Assembly (NCBI GenBank): GCA_032622095.1
Contig: CP136067.1
Span: forward strand, 194,084,052-194,148,051
DNA length: 64,000 bases
Direction: 5' to 3'
Source of the DNA: Siphonodentalium dalli
Taxonomy: Eukaryota; Mollusca; Scaphopoda; Gadilida; Siphonodentaliidae
Shown here: in pieces, positions 55,040 through 64,000 of the stretch
How the letters are laid out: each line of letters opens with the position of its first letter
Position numbering within the stretch: the stretch's first letter is position 1
Notes under the pieces: model-generated
Told to the model about the DNA's origin: nothing
The model's input: only the letters and a program-made list of their open reading frames with translations
Databases searched by the model: none
Program-made: the position numbers and the translations under genes

Positions 55040-55630
55040 TGATGACCCACCCACCCCAGCATACACGTGTCCGAAACTTTGTTTTCGCCTTCCCCTGCAT
55101 GTTGTTCTTGTCATTTTGCATCTGGAACGTTTTATTAAATATGTATATATATATATATATATAGTGTCAATAAATAATTGAAATAAAAAGACGTTCCGTG
55201 AGTATATTAAAGTAATTCCGCTTTAATCACCTCAGCGTGATCTCGCATCTTGTCGCTTCATACAAGATAAACAGTTCGCCGAATTTCTTTGGCTGCGGTT
55301 CCCCATTGTCACCAGCACATAAGCCGCCACGTCTCATTGGCTGTAATTCCTCATTACCGCGAAACCAGGAAGAAATCTTGTACATGACTGCGCGTATCAC
55401 AGCACGTTCCCAATTTCACACTTATACGTGTTAAATTCTAATGCCACAAGAGCAACAAAACAAAATGTGTTTTTCCTAGAAAGCGCGAATTGCTAAATCT
55501 AGAGCAAATATTATCGTCAAACAGGTTTTGTCACCTTCAATTCGCATCTGATGATTGAAGATTTACATCCGACGAGAATTGTTTATTGTGCACGTTGCAA
55601 TTGTTTTGCATCTTAGTGCGAACTTACTGT
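55040..55630. other. No gene identified
   Basis: A (TA)n tract at 55143-55162. The 65-codon plus ORF 55237-55434 is unrecognised. Confidence 0.4.
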
Positions 55631-55633
55631 TTC

Positions 55634-56045
55634 ACGGGCGTTGCCAGAGGGTCTCCTATGGGGGGTGTCCACCTTGAAATTTCCAGCTCCCATGTTTGCG
55701 AAATACAATTTGCATCCACCCCCTATGGGGTTTGAACATTCCAACTGGTATACATCAAATTGCCCAAAAGTTGGACATTTCCAGCCTGACACCCCTAAGG
55801 TTGGAAATCTAACAGATGGCCATTTCAGAACATTTTGACCGAATGTAGAAAATATGCTGCTGTTGGTCTAAATAAAAATATATTCCCCACTAATTACTGG
55901 TTGTAAAATCCAACAAATGAGAACAATTTCAACTTATATATGTGGTTTAAATTTTCCAACTAATTTTGTGTTGGACATGAAATTTCAAAGTGTTCCAAGT
56001 GAACATTTTTACCAAAGTTGAGGGAGACACCTCCTAATCTCCCAT
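55634..56045 (+). repeat. GGGCGTTGCC/GGGGCGTGGC dispersed repeat, best copy
   Basis: GGGCGTTGCCAGAGGGTCTC, GGGGGGTGTCCACCTTGAAA, then CATTCCAACTGG, AAAGTTGGACATTTCCAGC, ATTTTCCAACTAATTTTGTG and TGTTCCAAGTGAAC. Related to 50665 (same strand) and 35930. About 56090-56230 has a separate duplicated block (GATCATCACGTTAGTTACAC / GATCATCACGTTTGTTACAC). Confidence 0.65.
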
Positions 56046-56497
56046 GTAGAACGGCATTGACTGTGTAATATGTGCCTGATCATCACGTTAGTTACACATG
56101 TGAGGCTAACTCCACACAGGGACATACCGACAGAGCGACGGACTGACTGTATAATATGTGCCCGATCATCACGTTTGTTACACATGTAAGGATAAATCCA
56201 TCTAGGGACATGTCAACAGAGCGGCGGCATTCTACACACCACAACTTTTGTCAAAATAGTCAACAGAAACTGTTGGAAATTTTATGTGAAACATAGGTTA
56301 AAATTTCAAGTCAAACATATAGGTTGAAATCGATCTCATACATTTAGTTTGATATCATCCAAGAGCAGTAATTAGTGGGCAATTTGTTGTTTTATACTCG
56401 TATATCAGATTGGAAATTTCCAAGTTGGAAAGTTTGAGGCGCCAGTTAAAATTGTTAGACTGACTTGCAGCATTATATATCGATAACAAAGTCAACC

Positions 56498-56732
56498 GCA
56501 TATATATACAGGTCTGGAAATCCCCCGCATATATACACAGGTCTGGAAATCCCCCGCATATATATACAGGTCTGGAAATCCCCCGCATATATATACAGGT
56601 CTGGAAATCCCCCGCATATATATACAGGTCTGGAAATCCCCCGCATATATATACAGGTCTGGAAATCCCCAAATATATATACAGGTCTGGAAATCCCCAA
56701 ATATATATACAGGTCTGGAAATCCCCAAATAT
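56498..56732. repeat. 28-bp minisatellite, about eight copies
   Basis: CCGCATATATATACAGGTCT then GGAAATCC. The last three units replace CCGC by CAAA. The ORFs on both strands (PVYICGGFPDL-type) are artefacts. Confidence 0.96.
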
Positions 56733-56752
56733 AGCTACAATAGCTACATATG

Positions 56753-57197
56753 TGACCCGCCATATCAAATCCAGTCGGAAGTTTTACCCTGTGCCAATGC
56801 ATTCTCTTATATATGCGAGTCGACCATAGGTCGCCTCGCATATATAAGAGAATGCATTGGCCTAACAATTTTTTATCATTTTTTTTAAATAAATGTTTCT
56901 GACAATTTTTAGGACATAAAATAAAAAACATCCATTACCCTGCAGGGAGCCCCACACATATATAGAAGCATACAGAAGAGTGTCGTCTGCTCATTTTTGT
57001 CTGGGGCTCTGTATGGGTGAAATTATAAAATTGTTAAAGAATACAAGAAAAAATTATTAAAATTGTAAAAATTGTTAGGCCAATGCATTCTCTTATTTAT
57101 GCGAGGCGACCTATGGTCGACTCGCATATATAAGAGAATGCATTGGCACAGGGTAAAAAAAATCCCGACTTACGACTGGATTTGATATGGCTGGTCA
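56753..57197. mobile_element. Double-hairpin element of the second family, copy B (445 bp)
   Basis: Ends TGACCCGCCATATCAAATCC (left) and GGATTTGATATGGCTGGTCA (right), continuing to TTACCCTGTGCC on both sides. CATATG immediately outside on both sides is a candidate duplication. Hairpins at 56793-56861 and 57079-57147, mutually inverted. The spacer carries GGGAGCCCCACACATATATA and GTCTGGGGCTCTGTATGGG, in the opposite order to copy A, so the spacer is inverted between copies. Confidence 0.9.
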
Positions 57198-57715
57198 CAT
57201 ATGACTATTGATGATGGATGAATCTGGTTGAAGAGAGATAGTCAAAGCCAAAAAACGATCATTTAAATATAAAAGAACATGATTTGATTATACTCTTAGT
57301 AAATTGTATTGTTTGCCATTTCAATGTATATATAATATACACAATATTCCAACATGTTACTTTTTCCTGACAACTGTACCTAAATAGAAGAAGACTCGAT
57401 CATATACTATCTGAGTCCCATATCATATAGCATAACCAATGTTCAAATATATGCAAGTGCTTAGCTATGCTTCTCGGATATTCCGCAAGCTGGTGCAACC
57501 GAAATGTCATAGGTAGTGGTTTCAAAAGTTGTAACAACATAATACCCCTCACCCTTAGTTGCAACAGCTCTCGGTAATGCTTTCATGCAATGCAAATAGG
57601 TAAAATATTGCTTTACGATAGTCAAACGTAGCTACAATAGCTACATATAGCTACTGTAACTATAATTGGGAGTTGCCAGACCTGATATAGGCTCACTAGA
57701 TTATTTTCCTATCTG
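57198..57715. other. No gene identified
   Basis: GTAGCTACAATAGCTACATA occurs at 57629, matching the sequence just left of 56753. Otherwise unassigned. Confidence 0.4.
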
Positions 57716-57717
57716 TA

Positions 57718-58038
57718 TCAAGGTGGCCGATATTTTTTGCTAAAACAACTTATGATAATGACGCTCAGTGCAGTCGCTGCAACCACAATATTCAAATCTT
57801 TTGTTTCATCGGTATCTGGAGTGTGCATCTGAGTTTGCACAGATGACCTGAAAGGCATTTTGGTATTCGTTGATTGACATAACTCATTTGCAATTGAAAC
57901 TTTTGCCTTTCTTGACAACATGAATACCAATACATTCCTTACACATGCACATGCCTTGGCGGTTGCATCCCAGTGCAAATTGAACTGTTGTATATTTAAT
58001 ATCGTCTTTTCAAACCGATTTGTGCGGTTCATCTTCAT
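57718..58038 (-). CDS. Coding-like ORF with C-terminal hydrophobic segment, unidentified
   Basis: 106 codons from ATG to TGA on the minus strand, outside any visible tandem repeat. It is basic and Cys-rich at the N-terminal half (WDATAKACACVRNVLVFMLS, then RKAKVSIANELCQS), hydrophilic in the middle (SSVQTQMHTPDTDETKD), and ends in one hydrophobic stretch (LNIVVAATALSVIIISCF) followed by SKKYRPP. This layout would suit a tail-anchored or single-pass membrane protein, or the last exon of one. Codon choice is varied and looks natural. I recognise no domain. A GGTACTC element begins 18 bp upstream of the ATG, so any 5' exon would lie beyond it. Among the ORFs in this window I consider it the likeliest to be real, but still well below even odds. 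Confidence 0.32.
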   Translation of the reverse strand: MKMNRTNRFEKTILNIQQFNLHWDATAKACACVRNVLVFMLSRKAKVSIANELCQSTNTKMPFRSSVQTQMHTPDTDETKDLNIVVAATALSVIIISCFSKKYRPP

Positions 58039-58055
58039 CCTATTTTCTGATTAGA

Positions 58056-58510
58056 GGTACTCAATCCGATCAGACGGTCCTCAATTACTATTTCTTTGGC
58101 TTCGGGAGTAAAACATATTTGATTCGAGTCGAGGAACCCACCCATGAAAGCTCAGAGTGATCAGATATCGGTTTTTTAAGTTTGTTATTTCTCGAGATGT
58201 GTAATAATATGTGGCCCAGGAGCACGTGGTCAAACGGAGGGTCTCGGACAAAATTGCGGATGAATATCGATATCTCTAAAATCAATTGGTAATATGGTCA
58301 AATTTCGTAATACGTTAGTGATAATACGGCCATATTTTGTTGAACAAAATGTTGATAAATAACAAGTTTTGGGAAATTTGCTACCATAGTTGAGAGTGGT
58401 TAGCATTATTGTTGCAATAAATCGATTCTGATAACTAAAGCTTATTTTGAAGAAATGTTGTTGTTGTTGTATCTTGATGGTATAGGGACCGTCTGATCGG
58501 ATTCAGTACC
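58056..58510 (+). mobile_element. GGTACTC inverted-repeat element, complete copy (455 bp)
   Basis: GGTACTCAATCCGATCAGAC with GGTCC at the left is mirrored by GGACCGTCTGATCGG and ATTCAGTACC at the right. The interior runs TTTCTTTGGCTTCGGGAGTA, GATTCGAGTCGAGGAACCC, AAATTGCGGATGAATATCG, AATACGGCCATATTTTG, GGTTAGCATTATTG, ATGTTGTTGTTGTTG. Related copies: 21640, 22330, 39017, 63225. Confidence 0.87.
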
Positions 58511-59089
58511 TTCAATATTTTTGATGGGAATATCTGTATCACATTGGATTTATCAATGACGTATAAGCATTTTTTTGGCGATGTCTATATGCTTGCACAT
58601 ATCGGCGTATGTACCGTATATCACCTCTCGTGTGTAAATAATTCAATAATTATCTTCATGTATATAAATGTCATCTTCATTGATATGCAGGAATAAACAA
58701 TCTCTCTTTCAAACCATTGTGCGAAACATTCCTGTGTGAATGACGAGTGTGGGTGTATCAAATATATAAATAGCCTGCATATATATAGTTTAGCGGGTAT
58801 TTCCACACTGGCTGGTCATTTTATATTCAATGATTGTGTAATAATTACTTGCATCCCAAATATAATACTATTACGTGTTATGCGTGTAATTGTATAGGAA
58901 TAGGACACATCGCAAAATCGACACATTAACACTACATTATTATAATTATTTATCTTCCCCGGCCCACAATTAACACTACATTATTAGAATTATGTATCTC
59001 CCCCACCATTAGTGGTTGCATGACATACTTATTCTACAAAAACGAAGAAGTGCTGGATGTTGATCAATGTGCCTTCAATTAATATTATA
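58511..59089. other. No gene identified
   Basis: Short direct repeat AATTAACACTACATTATTA near 58925 and 58971. Otherwise unassigned. Confidence 0.4.
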
Positions 59090-59232
59090 CAGTTATCGCA
59101 TTGGTTCGAGGTTGACACGAGGAATTGTCAACCCGAGGAAGTCATTATTCACCAAGGCCGTAGGCCGAGGTGAATATTGATTTCCAAGGGCTGACAATTT
59201 CTCGTGTCAACCAAGAAACAATGCGATAACTG
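59090..59232. mobile_element. 143-bp palindromic foldback element, copy B
   Basis: Arms CAGTTATCGCATTGGTTCGA ... GAGGAAGTCATTATTCACC and the mirrored right arm, with GGCCGTAGGCC centre. Same layout and closing sequence as 13036-13181, followed by TTTTATTATATGA like the other copy. Confidence 0.85.
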
Positions 59233-59502
59233 TTTTATTATATGAAACGCGCTTTGATTGGACAATACGTTGTGACGTTGAACGTCGCTGAGAAAACGTG
59301 ATCTATTTTCAGGTCTGATAATAAGTTATGTTAACCCCTGAAGTATCTGACGTCACTCAGAACTGTTATAAACCTGTTGTTTCATTAATGAGGTGAACAT
59401 CGTTGGATATCTCGATATTTTCGTTACGTTTTAACATAGGAATTGGGGAAGGAAACATATGATCATATAATAAATATAAATATTACATACTTTTATATAA
59501 GT

Positions 59503-60231
59503 ACTAGCAAATTAGCCCGCCACTAGCGGGATTCGTCCCATGCATGCCTTTGTCAAAAACATGACTATATGAGCGTATATGAGCGTATGTGAGCAAGGAC
59601 ACGGGCGCATGCAAAATTGGACCCGATTTAACCTTGAATTGACCATTTTGAAGGTCGAGGTCAGGTCGGGGTCACGATTTGACCCGTCCAATACACTTCC
59701 CGGACAAAAGTATCCCTAGGTATAAAATTTCGTCGTAATCCGCCAGTTTACCAGATTTGACCTTGAATTGACCTTTTTGAAGTTGAAAGTCAAGTCATGG
59801 TCACGATTTGATACGTCCAAAACACTCCCCGGACAAAAGTATCCCTAGGTATCAAATTTCGTCGAAATCCTACGGTTTTACACGATTTGACCTTGAATTG
59901 ACCATTTTGAATGTCAAGGTCAGGTCGTGGTCACGATTTGACCCATCCAAAACACTCCCCGTACAATTGACCATTTTGTGAAGGTCAAGGTCAGGTCGTG
60001 GTCACGATTTGACCCATCCAAAACACTCCCCGGACAAAAGTACCCCTAGGTATAAAATTTCGTCGATATTCCCCAGTTTTACCCGATTTGACCTTGAATT
60101 GACCATTTTGAAGGTCAAGGTCAGGTCGGGGTCACGATTTGACCCGTCCATGACACTTCCCGGACAAAAGTACCACACAGGTTGGAAGTTTGGGCTCAAT
60201 CGGTGGAGCCGTTTTCGAGTCTATAAAGGAT

Positions 60232-60275
<44 letters not shown>

Positions 60276-63116
60276 TAGAAGGTGACCCGACTTCGTCCGG
60301 GCGTTGACCTTGAATTGTCCATTTTGAAGGTCAAGGTCAAGTGGGGTCACGATTTGACCAGTCCAAAACACTGCCCGGACAAAAGTACCCGACAAACGTG
60401 CCCGTCGAAATCCATCCGGTTTTACCCGATTTGACCTTGAATTTATTAATTTGAAGGTCAAGGTGAGGTCGGGGTCACGATTTGACCCGTCCAAAACACT
60501 CAATGGACAAAAGTAACCCCATATATCAAATTTCGTCGAAATCCAATCAAAATTGGCGATTTGACCTTGAATTGACCCGAGTTCAAGGTCAAGGTCACGT
60601 CGCACGGGCAAATTAATGAGCCTATGCCACTCCCCGGCAGAAAAATACCCCCACATACCAAGTTTCATCGAAATCCCGTGATATTCGGGCGTTTGACCTT
60701 GAAATGACCCGATTTCAAGGTCAAGGTCACGTCGCACAGGCAAATTAATAGCCTCATGTCACCCCTCGGCCGAAAATACCCCCACATACCAAGTTTCATC
60801 TAAATCCCGAGATATTCGGGCGTTTGACCTTGAAATTACCAGAAAATACCCCCACATACCAAGTTTCATCGAAATCGGTTCGGCCGTTTTCGAGTCCATC
60901 GCGAACACACATACAGACACACAGACAGATCTTCCAAAATATATAATAGACTAGAAGGTGACCCGACTTCGTCCGGGCTTTGACCTTGAATTGTCCATTT
61001 TGAGGGTCAATGTCAAGTGGGGTCACGATTTGACCAGTCCAAAACACTGCCAGGACATATGTACCCGACAAACGTGCCCGTCGAAATCCATCCGGTTTTA
61101 CCAGATTTGACCTCGAATTGATCATTTTGAAGGTAAAGGTAAGGTCGGGGTCACGATTTGACCCGTCCAAAACACTCAGTGGACAAAAGTAACCCTATGT
61201 ATAAAATTTCGTCGAAATCCCATCAAAATTGGCGATTTGACCTTGAATTGACCCGATTTCAAGGTCAAGGTCACGTCGCACGGGCAAATGAATATGCTTA
61301 TGAGACTCCCGATACGAAAGTACCCCCACATACCAAGTTTCATCGAAATCCCGTGATATTCGGGCGTTTGACCTTGAAATGACCCGATTTCAGGTCAAGG
61401 TCACGTCGCACGGGGAAATTAATAGGTTTATGCCACTCCCCGGCCGAAGGTACCACCACATACTAAGTTTCATTGAAATCCCGTGATATTCGGGCGTTTG
61501 AACTTGAAATTACCCGATTTCAAGGTCAAGATCACGTCGAAGGGGCAAATTAATATGCCTATGCCACTTCCTGGCCGAAAATACCCCCACATACCAAGTT
61601 TCATCGAAATCGGATCGGCCGTTTTCGAGTTCATCGCGAACACACACACAGACACACAGACAGATCTTCCAAAATATATAATAGACTAGAAGGTGACCCG
61701 ACTTTGTCCGGGCTTTGACCTTGAATTGTCCATTTTGAATGTCAAGGTCAAGTGGGGTCACGATTTGACCAGTCCAAAACACTACCCGGACAAAAGTACC
61801 CGACAAAGGTGCCCGTCGAAATCCATCGGGTTTTACCCGATTTGACCTCGAATTGATCATTTTGAAGGTCAAGGTCAGGTCGGGGTCACGATATGACCCG
61901 TCCAAAACAATCAGTGGACAAAAGTAACCCCACGTATCAAATTTCGTCGAAATCCCATCAAAATTGGCGATTTGACCTTGAAGTTACCCGATTTCAAGGT
62001 CACGTCGCACGGGCAAATGAATATGCTTATGAGACTCCCCATACGAAAGGACCCCCACATACCAAGTTTCATCGAAATCCCGTGATATTCGGGCGTTTGA
62101 CCTTGAAATGACCCGATTTCAAAATCAAGGTCACGTCGCACGGGCAAATTAATAGGTTTATGCCACTCTCCAGTCGAAGATACCCCCACATACCAAGTTT
62201 CATCGAAATCTCGTGATATTCGGGCGTTTGACCTTGAAATTACCCGATTTCAAGGTCAAGGTCAATGTCACGTCGCGCGGGTAAATTGATAGGCCTATGC
62301 CCGTTCCCGGCCGAAAATACCCCCAACATACCAAGTTTCATCGAAATCGGGTCGGTCGTTTTCGAGTTCATCGCGAACACACACACAGACACACAGACAC
62401 AGATCTTCCAAAATATATAATAGATATACGTATGTCTCAAACTATATAGTAGACTAGCAGATTAGCCCGCCACTGGCGGGATTGGTCCCATGGCTTTGGT
62501 CGATCCATTAATTTTAGTTTTTCAAGGTAACCCCGTACTACGTCGCTGCCACCGCTGATGCCCGAAATATCGCCCAAGGTCATTTGCGGGTACCCGTGTC
62601 AAGGTCGTGTTGGTGGACAAAATAACCCGACAAAAATATTTCCCGTCCCGAGTTGACCATACATAACAAATTTCACATCGATGTCACCGCTGACTACCGA
62701 GATATCGCACAAGGTCATTTGTGGGTACCCGTTTCAAGGTCAAGGTCACCTCGGGCGGACAAACTGACCCGACGAAAATCTCCCCGGGTCCCTTGGAACC
62801 CCTAAGTACGAAATTTCGTCTCGATATCCCCAGTTTCCGAGACGGTCATATTTTCACTAAAGTAGATAAACGCTCTTTAATAGCGACGCCTCATATACAA
62901 ACGCTCACTAATTATCACGCGATTAACCCATCAATCATCATTAAGGTGGCAGTTGAAGGGTGAAGGAGTGCTCGGTCGTTCTCAGAAGCGGTGCGAAGGG
63001 ACTTCCAGTGGCTTTTTACCCTTAGATAGGAAGTTTGGGCTCAATCGGTCGAGCCATTTTCGAGTCTATAAAGGATATACACACATACACACGGAAGTCT
63101 CAAAATATATAGTAGA
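59503..63116. repeat. Five tandem ~0.7-kb repeat units with internal ~115-bp subrepeats
   Basis: Units start at about 59503, 60272, 60950, 61683 and 62451 with ACTAGAAGGTGACCCGACTT or ACTAGCAAATTAGCCCGCCA and a GGGC/GCGGG block. They end in ACACACAGACAGATCTTCC or TATAAAGGATACACACAC followed by a TATA-rich tail. Inside, GACCTTGAATTGACC, AAGGTCAAGGTCA, GTCACGATTTGACC, AAAACACT, GGACAAAAGTA and AAATTTCGTCGAAATCC recur every ~110-120 bp. The second and fourth types are closest to each other. This style (ACTAG start, CAAGTTTCATCGAAATCGG, CACACAGACAG end) is widespread in invertebrates; I do not know its class. ORFs up to 203 aa are repeat-derived. Confidence 0.9.
60238..60274. repeat. (TA)n microsatellite at a unit junction
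   Basis: CACACACATATATATATATA passes into about 16 TA units at the end of the first ~0.7-kb unit. Confidence 0.95.
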
Positions 63117-63224
63117 TATACCTGTTGTACATAAGTGCTGTTGCCATGGTTTTGTCTTTACATTTGTAAATCTCACACACCATATCTATAGGTTTATTGC
63201 AATTCAAGATGCACAATCCAAATT

Positions 63225-63500
63225 AACGCTCCTGAATTGCTATTTCTTTGCCTTCGGGGGTAAAAAAGATTTGATTCGAGTCGAGGAACCCATCCATAAA
63301 AAAAACCCATCAGAGTTATCAGATAACGATTTTTGAAATCTGTTATTTTTTACCACCTGGAATATTTGGCGGCCTGGCAAATATTCGATGAATGCCGTCC
63401 GAATACTCTCGATACCAAATTGCGTTGAACAAACGGTTGATAAATAAAACTTTTTGGCGGCAATTTTATACCAAATTAGTTTAATACTAATCGCTGTTGC
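63225..63500 (+). repeat. GGTACTC-family copy, diverged
   Basis: TTGCTATTTCTTTGCCTTCG, GATTCGAGTCGAGGAACCC, ATCAGATAACGATTTTTGAA and GTTGATAAATAAAACTTTTTGGC keep the order of 58056-58510. Neither end is recognisable. Confidence 0.7.
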
Positions 63501-63632
63501 TAACCGACCATACTCAAAATGCAAGCACAAGCGCAGCCATTATTGAAATTTAAAAGTATATATGTCCTTGAATGTTTATGCAGATAATATTTAATCTTTA
63601 ATAGCCTCCACCGAGGAGAGTATTGTTTTTTG

Positions 63633-63795
63633 CAGATATGAGTATTATACAACTTATATACGCACAGACCTACACAAACATAATAAATATACACTTATAC
63701 AACTTATATACGCACAGACCTACACAAACATAATAAATATACACTTATACAACTTATATACGTACAGACCTACACAAACATAATAAATATCCACA
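63633..63795. repeat. 50-bp tandem repeat, three copies
   Basis: ACTTATACAACTTATATACG, CACAGACCTACACAAACATA, ATAAATATAC, repeated with one G/T change (ACGCAC versus ACGTAC). The remaining 63796-64000 shows nothing assignable. Confidence 0.95.
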
Positions 63796-64000
63796 TAATT
63801 TGGATAGATAAGATAACAGAAATTTTATTTAAAAGTCGGAGGTATAAACATACTACAAACACAAGCTCTGAAGAGCATTTGACCGACTGAAACAGATACA
63901 TATATAAATAAACACATACATAGCACAGGGTAAAATATCAATTGTATGCAAATTTAAAATAAGTTGAATCATAGTTAAAATACCTAACTGACAACAGATA

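Noticed and set aside
60132..60743. 203-aa minus-strand ORF
   Set aside because: It lies entirely in the ~0.7-kb tandem repeat. Similar peptides (RDLDLEIGSFQGQ..) recur in each unit with shifts and stops, as expected for non-coding repeats.

Overview
The window looks like intergenic DNA from a repeat-rich eukaryote, most likely a marine invertebrate. A lophotrochozoan such as a mollusc is my best guess, with low confidence. The reasons are: no long non-repetitive ORF; AT-rich sequence with several satellites; tRNA-derived SINEs with an ATCA-type tail; a decayed LINE with a YADD reverse-transcriptase box; and many short inverted-repeat elements flanked by TTAA, TTA or TA. I see no prokaryotic operon, no rRNA and no intact tRNA gene. 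Nearly all long ORFs are artefacts of tandem repeats with units divisible by three.

Layout. 1-3880: a 30/32-bp satellite with a ~951-bp higher-order period. 3880-6300: degenerate hairpins, then a Harbinger-like relic carrying three nested insertions. 6300-9400: mostly unassigned, with a 220-bp direct duplication and one coding-like ORF. 9540-10545: a minus-strand LINE pseudogene. 10665-11975: a 60-bp minisatellite. 12190-16540: foldback elements, a 57-bp minisatellite built from a foldback terminus, and two double-hairpin elements. 18120-23840: tandem and inverted-repeat elements, including a 741-bp TTA-flanked Harbinger-like element with an internal 35-bp array. 25515-35170: dispersed repeats and three copies of a TTAA-flanked element. 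35184-37004: a 1.8-kb inverted-repeat element. 37455-37945: two head-to-head SINEs. 39578-42568: a 67-bp satellite. 42600-58510: inverted-repeat elements, minisatellites and more TTAA elements. 59503-63116: five tandem ~0.7-kb repeat units.

The most notable system is modular. A 69-nt, almost perfect hairpin occurs in mirrored pairs inside seven copies of a ~390-bp piggyBac-like non-autonomous element (TTAA target site, CCCTTTACCCAACA ends). The same pair occurs inside two copies of an unrelated ~450-bp inverted-repeat element, and degraded single hairpins lie elsewhere. In all nine pairs the two hairpins have opposite orientation, shown by one asymmetric stem mismatch.

A few short ORFs (8205-8441, 29378-29635, 52275-52523, 54568-54765, 57718-58038) have coding-like composition and could be terminal exons or relics. 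I recognise none of them, and none is assigned a function.
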